Assembly: GCA_002393835.1 (NCBI GenBank) | Contig: DGTW01000368.1 | Span: 1 to 12,344 of the forward strand | Source: Treponema sp. UBA4326 | GTDB taxonomy: Bacteria; Spirochaetota; Spirochaetia; Treponematales; Treponemataceae | Direction: 5' to 3' | Length of the DNA stretch: 12,344 nt | Shown here: positions 6,460 through 12,344 of the stretch, piece after piece | Layout: each line of letters begins with the position of its first letter | How positions within the stretch are numbered: the stretch's first letter is position 1 | Made by a program: the position numbers and the translations under genes | Notes under the pieces: generated by a model | The model's input: the letters and a program-made list of their open reading frames with translations, nothing else | The model's database searches: none | What the model was told of the DNA's origin: nothing

Positions 6460-7794
6460 TTAGACTTTCTCTTTGTTGGATTCTTGCTGATCCAACAAAA
6501 AATTTTTCATCAGGCATATCGAATATAGAGGGATATTTGTGAGCCAGTTATCAAGTCTAAAATCAGAGAGCGAAGTGCGGATAGAATACCGATTGTTATA
6601 TTTCTGGTGAAAGGCTTTTAGGCTTTTTGCCTGAAGATTTTCGGCGGATTTTACTTCGATTGGAATTATCTGATCTTGGAACTGAATTATAAAGTCTATT
6701 TCCCCTGAAGAATTTGGAGATGAGTAGTAAAAGGGCTTAAAATCAGAACAGGAAAGAATCTGCTGTAATACATATTGTTCTGTTATTGCCCCCTTGAACT
6801 CTACAAAAAAAGCATTGTTATCAAGAATAGTTTTTATGTCAGTATTTCCAAGGGCACACAAAAGTCCTATATCATTCATATAGATTTTAAATGAATCCAG
6901 TTCTTCATAAGATTTTAAGGGGTAGCCAGGTTTTGAAATACTATGTACAAGATGAATAAGCCCACAATCAGAAAGCCATTGTATTGCAAGTTCAAAATCT
7001 TTTGCACGGGCACCTTTCTTTACTTGACCATACATAAACTTTTTGTTTTCTTTTGAAAGCTGAGCAGGTAATGAAGACCAGACTTGATTCAGCCTTGTAG
7101 TAAACGTACTCGAAGCATGTTTTGAGAAATCTTGTGCATATACTTCCAGAAGATTATTTTGAACATCGCGAACTTTTGACCAGTCCTGTTCATCTATAAA
7201 AGTTTGTACAGCCTGAGGCATACCGCCAACATAAAAATACTCTTTCATTCTGGTAATAAATTTTGATTTTAATGATGTAATTAAAGGCCAGTCACCAGAA
7301 CCCAGCACAGAAACCATTTGTTCGCTTTCACAAGCCATAAGAAATTCTGTAAAAGAAAATGGATAAAGAGTCATTAAATCAACTTTTCCAACAGGAAAGC
7401 TTGTGCCGTTGTGCAAAGCTACACCCATTTGGCTTCCAGCTGCAATTATTGCATATTCTGGTGCATTTTCACAAAAATATTTTAAGCTGGAAAGTGCTCT
7501 TAGAACCTCCTGCACTTCATCAAAAATGATAAGAGTTTCATCAGGTTTTACAGAGACTCCTGTTTCAGCACTAATGGCAAGAATAAGTCGATTAATATCA
7601 AAATCTATTTCAAAAGCTGCTTTCATGGCAGTATTATTGTCAAAATTTATATATGCCACGTTTTTAAAATATCGCCTGCCAAGTTCTTTCATCACCCATG
7701 TCTTACCAACCTGTCTTGCACCTCGTAGAATAAGCGGTTTTCTGTTGGGAGAATTTTTCCATTGTTCAAGTTTCTTGATTATCAGTCGTTCCAT
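6460..7794 (-). CDS. AAA ATPase with C-terminal DUF4143/nuclease-like domain
   Basis: This 444-aa protein is of the common but poorly understood family pairing an AAA-type ATPase with DUF4143. Seen: Walker A GARQVGKT (residues 25-32), Walker B LIIFDEVQ with Asp92-Glu93, sensor-like AAGSQMG, and PFSFTEFL that typifies the family. Near the C-terminus are GEIDFII and IPIEVKS (Asp367, Glu380, Lys382), which match the PD-(D/E)XK nuclease-like core. Its function is unknown; relatives are widespread, often as isolated, mobile-looking genes. It lies between the convergent urea-transport and urease operons, is visibly AT-richer than its neighbours, and has no role I can tie to urea, so recent gain is likely. 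No ribosome site precedes the ATG at 7794; the predicted promoter puts the transcript start almost at it. Whether the nuclease core is active is not known. Confidence 0.85.
   Translation of the reverse strand: MERLIIKKLEQWKNSPNRKPLILRGARQVGKTWVMKELGRRYFKNVAYINFDNNTAMKAAFEIDFDINRLILAISAETGVSVKPDETLIIFDEVQEVLRALSSLKYFCENAPEYAIIAAGSQMGVALHNGTSFPVGKVDLMTLYPFSFTEFLMACESEQMVSVLGSGDWPLITSLKSKFITRMKEYFYVGGMPQAVQTFIDEQDWSKVRDVQNNLLEVYAQDFSKHASSTFTTRLNQVWSSLPAQLSKENKKFMYGQVKKGARAKDFELAIQWLSDCGLIHLVHSISKPGYPLKSYEELDSFKIYMNDIGLLCALGNTDIKTILDNNAFFVEFKGAITEQYVLQQILSCSDFKPFYYSSPNSSGEIDFIIQFQDQIIPIEVKSAENLQAKSLKAFHQKYNNRYSIRTSLSDFRLDNWLTNIPLYSICLMKNFLLDQQESNKEKV
6472..6499. terminator. Hairpin at the convergent urtE/ATPase gene ends
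   Basis: TTTGTTGGAT (6472-6481) and ATCCAACAAA (6490-6499) form a perfect 10-bp stem with an 8-base loop. It lies inside the last codons of the ATPase gene and 47 bp after the urtE stop. On the plus strand AAAA then TTTTT follows, so it could end urt transcription, though the T run is not directly against the stem. On the minus strand there is no T run. Confidence 0.45.
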
Positions 7795-7801
7795 GTTTCA
7801 T

Positions 7802-7830
7802 AGGATACATTTTTAATGCGGACTTTTCAA
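7802..7830 (-). promoter_or_regulatory. Predicted promoter of the ATPase gene
   Basis: Read on the minus strand, TTGAAA (7830-7825) and TATCCT (7807-7802) have a 17-bp spacer. Transcription would start near 7795, next to the ATG at 7794, which fits the lack of a ribosome site. Nearly all of the spacer belongs to the repeated 23-mer (7805-7827), so a protein bound there would cover the promoter. Confidence 0.45.
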
Positions 7831-7860
7831 GAAAAAAATACATTTTTAATGCGGACTTTT
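7805..7860. repeat. Two direct copies of a 23-bp sequence, 33 bp apart
   Basis: ATACATTTTTAATGCGGACT plus three further T occurs identically at 7805-7827 and 7838-7860. The 10 bases between differ from what follows the second copy. A 33-bp period is close to three turns of B-DNA, so both copies would face the same side, as for a paired operator. The proximal copy overlaps the predicted ATPase promoter. A loosely similar AATGACACTTTT at 7869-7880 is out of phase and probably chance. Confidence 0.75.
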
Positions 7861-7911
7861 ATAAAAAAAATGACACTTTTCTTGGGGAGTTTTAGACTAA
7901 TTGTACCATTT

Positions 7912-8766
7912 TTACTGCAAATGCATTATAATCCCCTGAAAGGCCCCCTGGATCTCCTGAGCACTCTTTCCCAGCATTCGCACGACAATATCCCCAGAGT
8001 CACTTTCGCTTGCTTCAATTAAGATTTTCTCCTTCGCACCTGGCTCTTTCCCCACCCTGCAGGCTTTACGTCTGTACTCTTCCGTGTACAAAAGCTTTTC
8101 TTCCAGTCCCAAAATCTCCCGCACTTCCCTAACAGTTTTCTCGAATCCGAAAATCAGCATCGTGCCCGAATGTGTGAAGTCTCCAAAGCTCACTTTACTT
8201 TGCAAAAGATTTTTCTTTTCTCCGCCCTCAAAAAAGTAGTTCTCGCGGAAAATCAATTTTTCTTCACGGCGGATTTCAATCAGATTCTTGAAGGCCCTAA
8301 AATCAAAGACTTCGCCACAGGCAACCCTGCCGGCACAAATGCAGTCTTCGTAAATCAGTTTCGCCCCTGCTGAAAGAGAAATCTTCGTGCTTGAAACAAA
8401 ATTGCTCTTCGCAAAGGGAATACAGGGATTGGGAGCGTAAATCAAAGTTCCGCCCTCTCCCACGCTTGCAGAAATTTTTCGTTCGGCCTTTTCGCCTTCT
8501 TCCATTTTGAAGATTTTCTCGAAAGACTGACTCACAATTTCAAGATTCGCTCCTTTTTCTACTATTATATTGTGTTTCTGAGCGTCGCCCGCAAGGATTC
8601 CCGGAGAAGCTGATTGCTGGAAGACCGTGATTCCGCCGTCTTCTTTTTGGAAGGGCTTCATGATTTTAAATGGAGAAGTGAAAAAACTGTCTCTTATGAA
8701 ACTCCTGCCGTTTTTTGAGCGGGCGGCTGTGAGTTCAAACCGGGAGACTTTTCCGAACTGGTTCAT
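7912..8766 (-). CDS. ureD: Urease accessory protein UreD (UreH)
   Basis: UreD is the scaffold that binds apo-urease and, with UreF and UreG, forms the complex through which nickel reaches the active site. The 284-aa protein has the family layout of beta-rich repeats. Recognisable blocks are SASPGILAGD near residues 52-61, a QSFEKIFKM segment where relatives have Q-(S/A)-x-x-K, PNPCIPFAKSNF in the middle, and CAGRVACGEVFDF. Sequence conservation in this family is low, so order of genes adds weight: it is the last gene of ureCEFGD, which is the common position. Its ATG is one base after the ureG stop (TGA-T-ATG), pointing to translational coupling. Only a weak GGA precedes it, within a hairpin end. 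No clear terminator follows, so transcription may run on into the ATPase gene. Confidence 0.9.
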   Translation of the reverse strand: MNQFGKVSRFELTAARSKNGRSFIRDSFFTSPFKIMKPFQKEDGGITVFQQSASPGILAGDAQKHNIIVEKGANLEIVSQSFEKIFKMEEGEKAERKISASVGEGGTLIYAPNPCIPFAKSNFVSSTKISLSAGAKLIYEDCICAGRVACGEVFDFRAFKNLIEIRREEKLIFRENYFFEGGEKKNLLQSKVSFGDFTHSGTMLIFGFEKTVREVREILGLEEKLLYTEEYRRKACRVGKEPGAKEKILIEASESDSGDIVVRMLGKSAQEIQGAFQGIIMHLQ

Positions 8767-8767
8767 A

Positions 8768-9412
8768 TCAAGATTCCGAACTAAATTCGGAATGACTAGA
8801 TTCTGTCAAATCCGTAAAGAACACATTTCTGTCCAGAAACGCAAGCACTTCGTCAATTCCGTCTCCAGTGCGGATGTTCGTGAACACAAAAGGCTTTTCT
8901 CCCCGCATCTTTTTTGAATCCCGCGCCATCACTTCAAGGCTTGCTCCCACATAAGGAGCAAGGTCGATTTTATTTATGACAAGAAGATTGCTCCTCATAA
9001 TTCCCGGTCCGCCTTTTCGCGGGATTTTGTCGCCCTCGCTCACATCAATTACGAAAATCGTCGCGTCCACAAGTTCCGGGCTGAATGTTGCCGAAAGATT
9101 GTCGCCGCCACTTTCAATGAACATGAGTTCAATGTCCGGGAAGCGTTCTCGAAGCTCGTCAACGGCCTCGAGGTTCATCGAAGCGTCCTCTCGGATTGCG
9201 GTGTGTGGGCAGCCGCCAGTTTCAACGCCAAGAATCCGCTCTTTTGGAAGCACTGAATGTGCGGTCAAGAATTCCGCATCTTCTTTTGTGTAAATGTCGT
9301 TCGTGATAACGCCAACCGAATATTTTGAAGCAAGCCGGCGGGTCAAAGCCTCAACCAAAGCAGTTTTTCCAGAACCAACAGGCCCCGCCACACCGATTTT
9401 TGTGAATTTCAT
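8768..9412 (-). CDS. ureG: Urease accessory GTPase UreG
   Basis: UreG is a SIMIBI-class GTPase that binds nickel and, on GTP hydrolysis, passes it into urease through UreF/UreD. It is the best conserved accessory protein and is unmistakable here: P-loop GPVGSGKT (residues 10-17), [31 protein letters not shown] with the nickel-binding Cys68-Pro69-His70, [19 protein letters not shown], and the guanine-specificity motif NKID (147-150). Length is 214 aa against about 205 usual; the excess is a Ser/Glu-rich tail, [10 protein letters not shown], encoded by a hairpin. AGGAG at 9421-9425 lies eight bases upstream of the ATG. A 153-bp gap separates it from ureF, unusual in an otherwise tight operon. 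Confidence 0.97.
   Translation of the reverse strand: MKFTKIGVAGPVGSGKTALVEALTRRLASKYSVGVITNDIYTKEDAEFLTAHSVLPKERILGVETGGCPHTAIREDASMNLEAVDELRERFPDIELMFIESGGDNLSATFSPELVDATIFVIDVSEGDKIPRKGGPGIMRSNLLVINKIDLAPYVGASLEVMARDSKKMRGEKPFVFTNIRTGDGIDEVLAFLDRNVFFTDLTESSHSEFSSES
8773..8793 (-). other. Hairpin at the ureG/ureD junction
   Basis: ATTCCGAA (8773-8780) and TTCGGAAT (8786-8793) form a perfect 8-bp stem with a 5-base loop. In the mRNA it ends six bases before the ureD ATG and takes in the only purine-rich sequence there (GGAA). It could damp ureD translation until ribosomes finishing ureG open it. Confidence 0.5.
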
Positions 9413-9468
9413 TCCTTATTCTCCTATGTTTATTTTGCGATGCGAGCTTGTAAAAAAGGCAGAAAGTG

Positions 9469-9559
9469 CAAAACGGTCGGAATCGGGGTTCTGACAAAAA
9501 GTCGCTTGAACTTGTTCACCGCGACTTTTGTGGCAGGTTCCCGATGGGAGACCGTTTTG
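9469..9559. repeat. 91-nt imperfect palindrome between ureF and ureG
   Basis: Nested complementary arms fill most of the ureF-ureG gap: CAAAACGGTC (9469-9478) with GACCGTTTTG (9550-9559), ATCGGG (9482-9487) with CCCGAT (9540-9545), CTG (9491-9493) with CAG, and AAAAGTCGC (9497-9505) with GCGACTTTT (9521-9529) around a 15-base loop. As RNA this makes one long interrupted hairpin. It begins just after the ureF stop. It may be a small inserted palindromic element or an RNA processing/regulatory structure; it lacks the T run of a terminator. No gene is seen in the gap. Confidence 0.7.
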
Positions 9560-9565
9560 AAATAT

Positions 9566-10267
9566 CTAACTCATGTACAATCTCGTATACAAAAACTCGT
9601 GCTGCATCGAAAGAATCTCGCTCTGCGGGCTGGAGCGGCACAGGTCATCCTTCGAAAGCCGCATGACTTTTTCTAAAATTTCCCCGAATAGCGTAAAAAG
9701 CGAGTGTAGGATTTTCTGGCCCTGGCTTTGCGAAAGCGGAACCAGCTTTACCGCCGTCACAACCCTCGCTGAAATCTGGCTGTACAAAAATGCCTTTAAA
9801 GCTTCGTCCTCGCTGATTTTTGAGAGCGCGCAGTGCGAGCCGTAAGCCACAGGGAAATGATTCGGAGTATACGGATTTTCTAAGCGATTTCCATCTTGAT
9901 TTTCCGCCCTGCTTTCCAAGTTTTCCGCTCTGCCCCACAAGTCCACGGTTTTTAAAAATCTTGCCGCAAGTTTTTTACTTCCTTCCCGGATTTCTTTTGC
10001 ATTTTTGGACGCATTGAAGATTTCGTCGATTTCTTGGATTGCCTTCCAGTCTGATTTTTCTGCCGCTTCATAGGAAAGCCTTGCGCACAAAAAATCATTT
10101 GTCAGAAAATTCGATTCAAGTTCCGAGCGAAAATAAGATTCTGCCGTTTGTGAATCGCGAATGATTCCTTTTTGAACGAAAGTTTCAAGCCCCCAGGAAT
10201 GAGTGTAGCTTCCAATCGGAAAAGTCGCGTCGTTCAGTTGCAAAAGCTCAAAAAAATCAATGCTCAT
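9566..10267 (-). CDS. ureF: Urease accessory protein UreF
   Basis: UreF bridges UreD and UreG in the urease maturation complex and gates the GTPase step. The all-helical protein starts LLQLNDATFPIGSYTHSWGLE, with the conserved Leu-Gln-Leu, Phe-Pro-Ile-Gly and Ser-x-Gly-Leu-Glu; the middle has FPVAYG and the end is PQSEILSMQHEFLYTRLYMS, the conserved C-terminus that fits UreD. With the ATG at 10267 it is 233 aa; an upstream GTG at 10294 would give 242 aa. I prefer the ATG because the family begins about ten residues before LQL. It overlaps the ureE stop by 11 bp, its start lying within the codons of the UreE histidine tail, so coupling is likely. A stretch near residues 118-133, rich in Asn and Glu, looks like a lineage-specific loop. 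Confidence 0.93.
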   Translation of the reverse strand: MSIDFFELLQLNDATFPIGSYTHSWGLETFVQKGIIRDSQTAESYFRSELESNFLTNDFLCARLSYEAAEKSDWKAIQEIDEIFNASKNAKEIREGSKKLAARFLKTVDLWGRAENLESRAENQDGNRLENPYTPNHFPVAYGSHCALSKISEDEALKAFLYSQISARVVTAVKLVPLSQSQGQKILHSLFTLFGEILEKVMRLSKDDLCRSSPQSEILSMQHEFLYTRLYMS

Positions 10268-10787
10268 GGTGATGTTCTTCGGAATGATGCTCACCGTGAT
10301 GATGTGAATGTCCGACTATCGAAGAAATCTGTTTTGAAAAATCGAGTTTTTCCGTCCGCTTTTCGACTTCAACTGAATATCCGCCAGAAACCAGTCCTTT
10401 TAAAAGTCTTTCCATCGGCTCCGTATAAATCGTGACAAGTTCCGAGTCAGATTTTCCAAAAAAGAGTGGCGCATGGCAGTTTCCGATTTCGTAAGCCACT
10501 TTCGCACCGTTAAAAAATGTCGGAGTTCCCACATTCACGCTCAGAATTTCCACAGGCAAAACATCGGCGCAAATCACAGTGTCTTCTTCAATTCCAAAAA
10601 CATCGCCGGGCTTAATTCCAATCTTTAAAATCGAATCGTCCAGTCTGATTGCAAGGTCTCGCCCAGCCCTTGAAGTCTTTCTGTGAAGTTTTGAATAGGT
10701 TTCGTGCCATTCAAAATCAACATAATCTATTTTCTTTCCGTTAAATTGCTCTTCGCCGATTTTTCCAAGAATTTTCTCGCAAATCAT
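10257..10787 (-). CDS. ureE: Urease accessory nickel metallochaperone UreE
   Basis: UreE stores and hands nickel to UreG during urease assembly. The 176-aa protein has an N-terminal peptide-binding domain (about 1-75, with the SRAGRDLAIRL block) and a metallochaperone-like domain (about 76-150). That domain contains YEIGNCHAPLFF, where the dimer-interface nickel-binding His is expected. The last 18 residues are His-rich, GHSHHHGEHHSEEHHHEH, with ten His; such tails bind several further nickel ions in Klebsiella-type UreE. AGGAG (10793-10797) is five bases before the ATG. It lies between ureC and ureF as in the standard order, with 88 bp to ureC and an 11-bp overlap with ureF. Confidence 0.94.
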   Translation of the reverse strand: MICEKILGKIGEEQFNGKKIDYVDFEWHETYSKLHRKTSRAGRDLAIRLDDSILKIGIKPGDVFGIEEDTVICADVLPVEILSVNVGTPTFFNGAKVAYEIGNCHAPLFFGKSDSELVTIYTEPMERLLKGLVSGGYSVEVEKRTEKLDFSKQISSIVGHSHHHGEHHSEEHHHEH

Positions 10788-10875
10788 AAAATCTCCTAAA
10801 ATGTGTTGGTTGAGTTTGTCGGAACCATCATTTTTAAAGGGGCATTTCGACTTCGCTCAATGTCCAATTCTTTGC
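10788..10875. other. ureC-ureE intergenic spacer with a possible short repeat
   Basis: The 88-bp spacer carries the ureE ribosome site at its left end. At 10841-10865 is GGCATTTCGACTTCGCTCAA followed by TGTCC, whose core resembles short intergenic repeats common in many bacterial genomes. No gene or strong terminator is seen. Confidence 0.35.
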
Positions 10876-12344
10876 CTAAAACAAAAAATATCGCTGTGTA
10901 AGCGGAAGGGAACGGGCGGCCTTGCTCACAATCATCTCTCCGTCCGCTGTGACATGGTAATTTTCCGGATCAACATCGATTTTTGGAAGCGCATCATTGA
11001 ATTTCATGTCTTTTTTACCGATTTTACGGCAGTTTTTTACAGGCAGGCAGATTTTTTCAAGCCCCAGTTTTTCCGGCAATTTATCTTCAATCGCCGCTTG
11101 GGAAAGAAATGTCGCGCAGGTAAAATATTTTGCCTTTCCGTAGAAACCGAACATATTCCGGTAATAAACAGGCTGGCAAGTCGGAATCGAAGCATTTGAG
11201 TCGCCCATTTTTGAAAGAACAACCGCTCCGCCCTTAATCACCATGTCTGGCTTTGCGCCAAAAAAAGCCGGGTTCCATAAAACCAGATCCGCCATCTTAC
11301 CGACTTCGACCGAGCCGACATATTCAGAAATTCCGTGGGCAATCGCAGGATTTATCGTGTATTTTGAGACATAACGTTTTGCCCTAAAATTGTCGTTTTC
11401 TTCCCAGTCACCCGAATCGTCAGCTTTTTTGCCACAGAAGTCCGCTTCAAGATGACCGCGCTCTTCCTTCATTTTGTGGGCCGTCTGCCATGTTCGGGTA
11501 ATAACTTCGCCAACTCGCCCCATCGCCTGAGAGTCGCTGGACATAATGCTCAAAGCCCCCATGTCGTGAAGAACATCCTCTGCGGCAATCGTCTCCGGGC
11601 GGATTCTGGAATCTGCAAATGCAACATCCTCAGGAATTTTATTGTCCAGGTGATGGCAGACCATGAGCATATCCAGGTGCTCGTCCAGCGTGTTAACCGT
11701 AAAAGGCATCGTGGGATTTGTTGAAGCAGGGATTACATTTTCGTGCCCCGCCACTTTGAGAATATCCGGCGCGTGCCCGCCTCCCGCTCCTTCCGTGTGA
11801 TAAGTGTGAATCGTCCGCCCGTTGATTGCTTTAAGAGTGTCCTCAACACAACCAGCCTCGTTCAAAGTGTCAGTGTGAATACAAACCTGAACATCGTAGA
11901 GGTCGGCAATCGTAAGCGCGGCATCAATAGCGGCAGGGGTCGTGCCCCAGTCCTCGTGAATTTTTAGGCCGCAAGCCCCAGCCTTAATCTGGGCCACAAG
12001 CTCGCTCTGAGCCGTTTTGTTCGAGCAGTTTCCTTTTCCGAGATACCCAATGTTCATCGGGAAATCTTCCGCCGCCTTTAGCATCATTTCAAGATTCCAT
12101 TTTCCGGGCGTGCAAGTCGTTGCATTAGTTCCGTCGCAGGGGCCAGTTCCGCCGCCAATCATCGTTGTGACTCCGGAACAAAGGGCTGTCTCGACCTGCT
12201 CAGGCGAAATAAAATGAATATGAGTGTCGATTCCGCCCGCCGTTAAAATCAAGCCCTTGCCCGCAAGTGCCTCAGTGGAAGCTCCCACAGTCATTCCCGG
12301 AGTTACGCCGTCCATCGTGTCAGGATTTCCGGCCTTTCCGATTC
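10876..12344 (-). CDS. ureC: Urease alpha (catalytic) subunit UreC, N-terminus off window
   Basis: UreC holds the di-nickel site that hydrolyses urea to ammonia and carbamate in the cytoplasm. The frame is open to the right edge: codons before the Met at 12315 read IGKAGNPDT, a conserved UreC block, so that Met is internal. About 488 residues are present and roughly 90 are missing. Counting from that Met, all active-site residues are present: His32 and His34 (GGIDTHIHF), the carbamylated Lys118 (GLKIHEDWG), His147, His173, flap Cys220-His221 (VCHHLD) and Asp261 ([12 protein letters not shown]). Their spacing from Lys118 onward equals that of Klebsiella urease. The C-terminus ends in the typical QRYFLF. 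ureA and ureB presumably lie upstream, outside the window. The enzyme should be active. Confidence 0.98.
   Translation of the reverse strand, partial: IGKAGNPDTMDGVTPGMTVGASTEALAGKGLILTAGGIDTHIHFISPEQVETALCSGVTTMIGGGTGPCDGTNATTCTPGKWNLEMMLKAAEDFPMNIGYLGKGNCSNKTAQSELVAQIKAGACGLKIHEDWGTTPAAIDAALTIADLYDVQVCIHTDTLNEAGCVEDTLKAINGRTIHTYHTEGAGGGHAPDILKVAGHENVIPASTNPTMPFTVNTLDEHLDMLMVCHHLDNKIPEDVAFADSRIRPETIAAEDVLHDMGALSIMSSDSQAMGRVGEVITRTWQTAHKMKEERGHLEADFCGKKADDSGDWEENDNFRAKRYVSKYTINPAIAHGISEYVGSVEVGKMADLVLWNPAFFGAKPDMVIKGGAVVLSKMGDSNASIPTCQPVYYRNMFGFYGKAKYFTCATFLSQAAIEDKLPEKLGLEKICLPVKNCRKIGKKDMKFNDALPKIDVDPENYHVTADGEMIVSKAARSLPLTQRYFLF

Noticed and set aside
7861..7880. Third copy of the promoter 23-mer before the ATPase gene
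   Set aside because: Only about 10 bases are similar and it is out of the 33-bp phase.
9469..9559. Palindrome as an integron attC site
   Set aside because: The outer ends do not show the GTTRRRY core and its complement, and there is no integrase or gene cassette nearby.
9440..9676. Plus-strand small frames spanning the ureF-ureG gap
   Set aside because: They run antisense into ureF and are created by the palindrome; no ribosome site or domain.
1..12344. A wholly new multi-gene defence or metabolic system
   Set aside because: Every substantial gene falls in a recognised family; only the lone ATPase lacks a clear role, and it has no partner genes here.

Overview
Bacterial DNA, most likely from a host-associated spirochete of the Treponema type. 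The lineage call is tentative. It rests on the atypical galactokinase-family signature at the left edge, the AT-leaning base composition, the large Lnt, and intergenic hairpin repeats of a style I associate with that genus. The window is dense: 11 protein genes (two cut by the window edges), no gene-free stretch over 300 bases, and no rRNA, tRNA, CRISPR array or insertion sequence that I can see. LAYOUT. 1-112 (minus): the first 37 codons of a GHMP sugar kinase related to GalK. 184-2007 (plus): lnt, which N-acylates lipoproteins. 2048-2626 (plus): bioY, the biotin-binding membrane subunit of an ECF transporter, behind a good promoter and a perfect inverted repeat resembling a BirA operator. 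2627-2814: an intergenic stretch of hairpins, probably a dispersed repeat. 2815-6425 (plus): urtBCDE, two permeases and two ATPases of a urea ABC transporter, without the substrate-binding gene urtA. 6460-7794 (minus): a DUF4143-type AAA ATPase, AT-richer than its neighbours, with a 23-bp sequence repeated at 33-bp spacing over its promoter. 7912-12344 (minus): the distal part of a nickel urease operon, read ureC-ureE-ureF-ureG-ureD. ureA, ureB and the start of ureC lie beyond the right edge. HOW IT WORKS TOGETHER. The Urt permeases and ATPases would import urea. Urease, matured by UreD/F/G with nickel delivered by UreE, would hydrolyse it to ammonia and carbon dioxide for nitrogen supply or acid control. 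The import and hydrolysis operons converge, so they have separate promoters, and the ATPase gene sits between them. The lnt and bioY genes are housekeeping or vitamin-uptake neighbours with no evident link to urea. I found no clearly new multi-gene system. The points most worth following are the missing urtA beside a repeat-rich junction, the ATPase with its promoter repeats, the 91-nt palindrome between ureF and ureG, and the predicted biotin operator.
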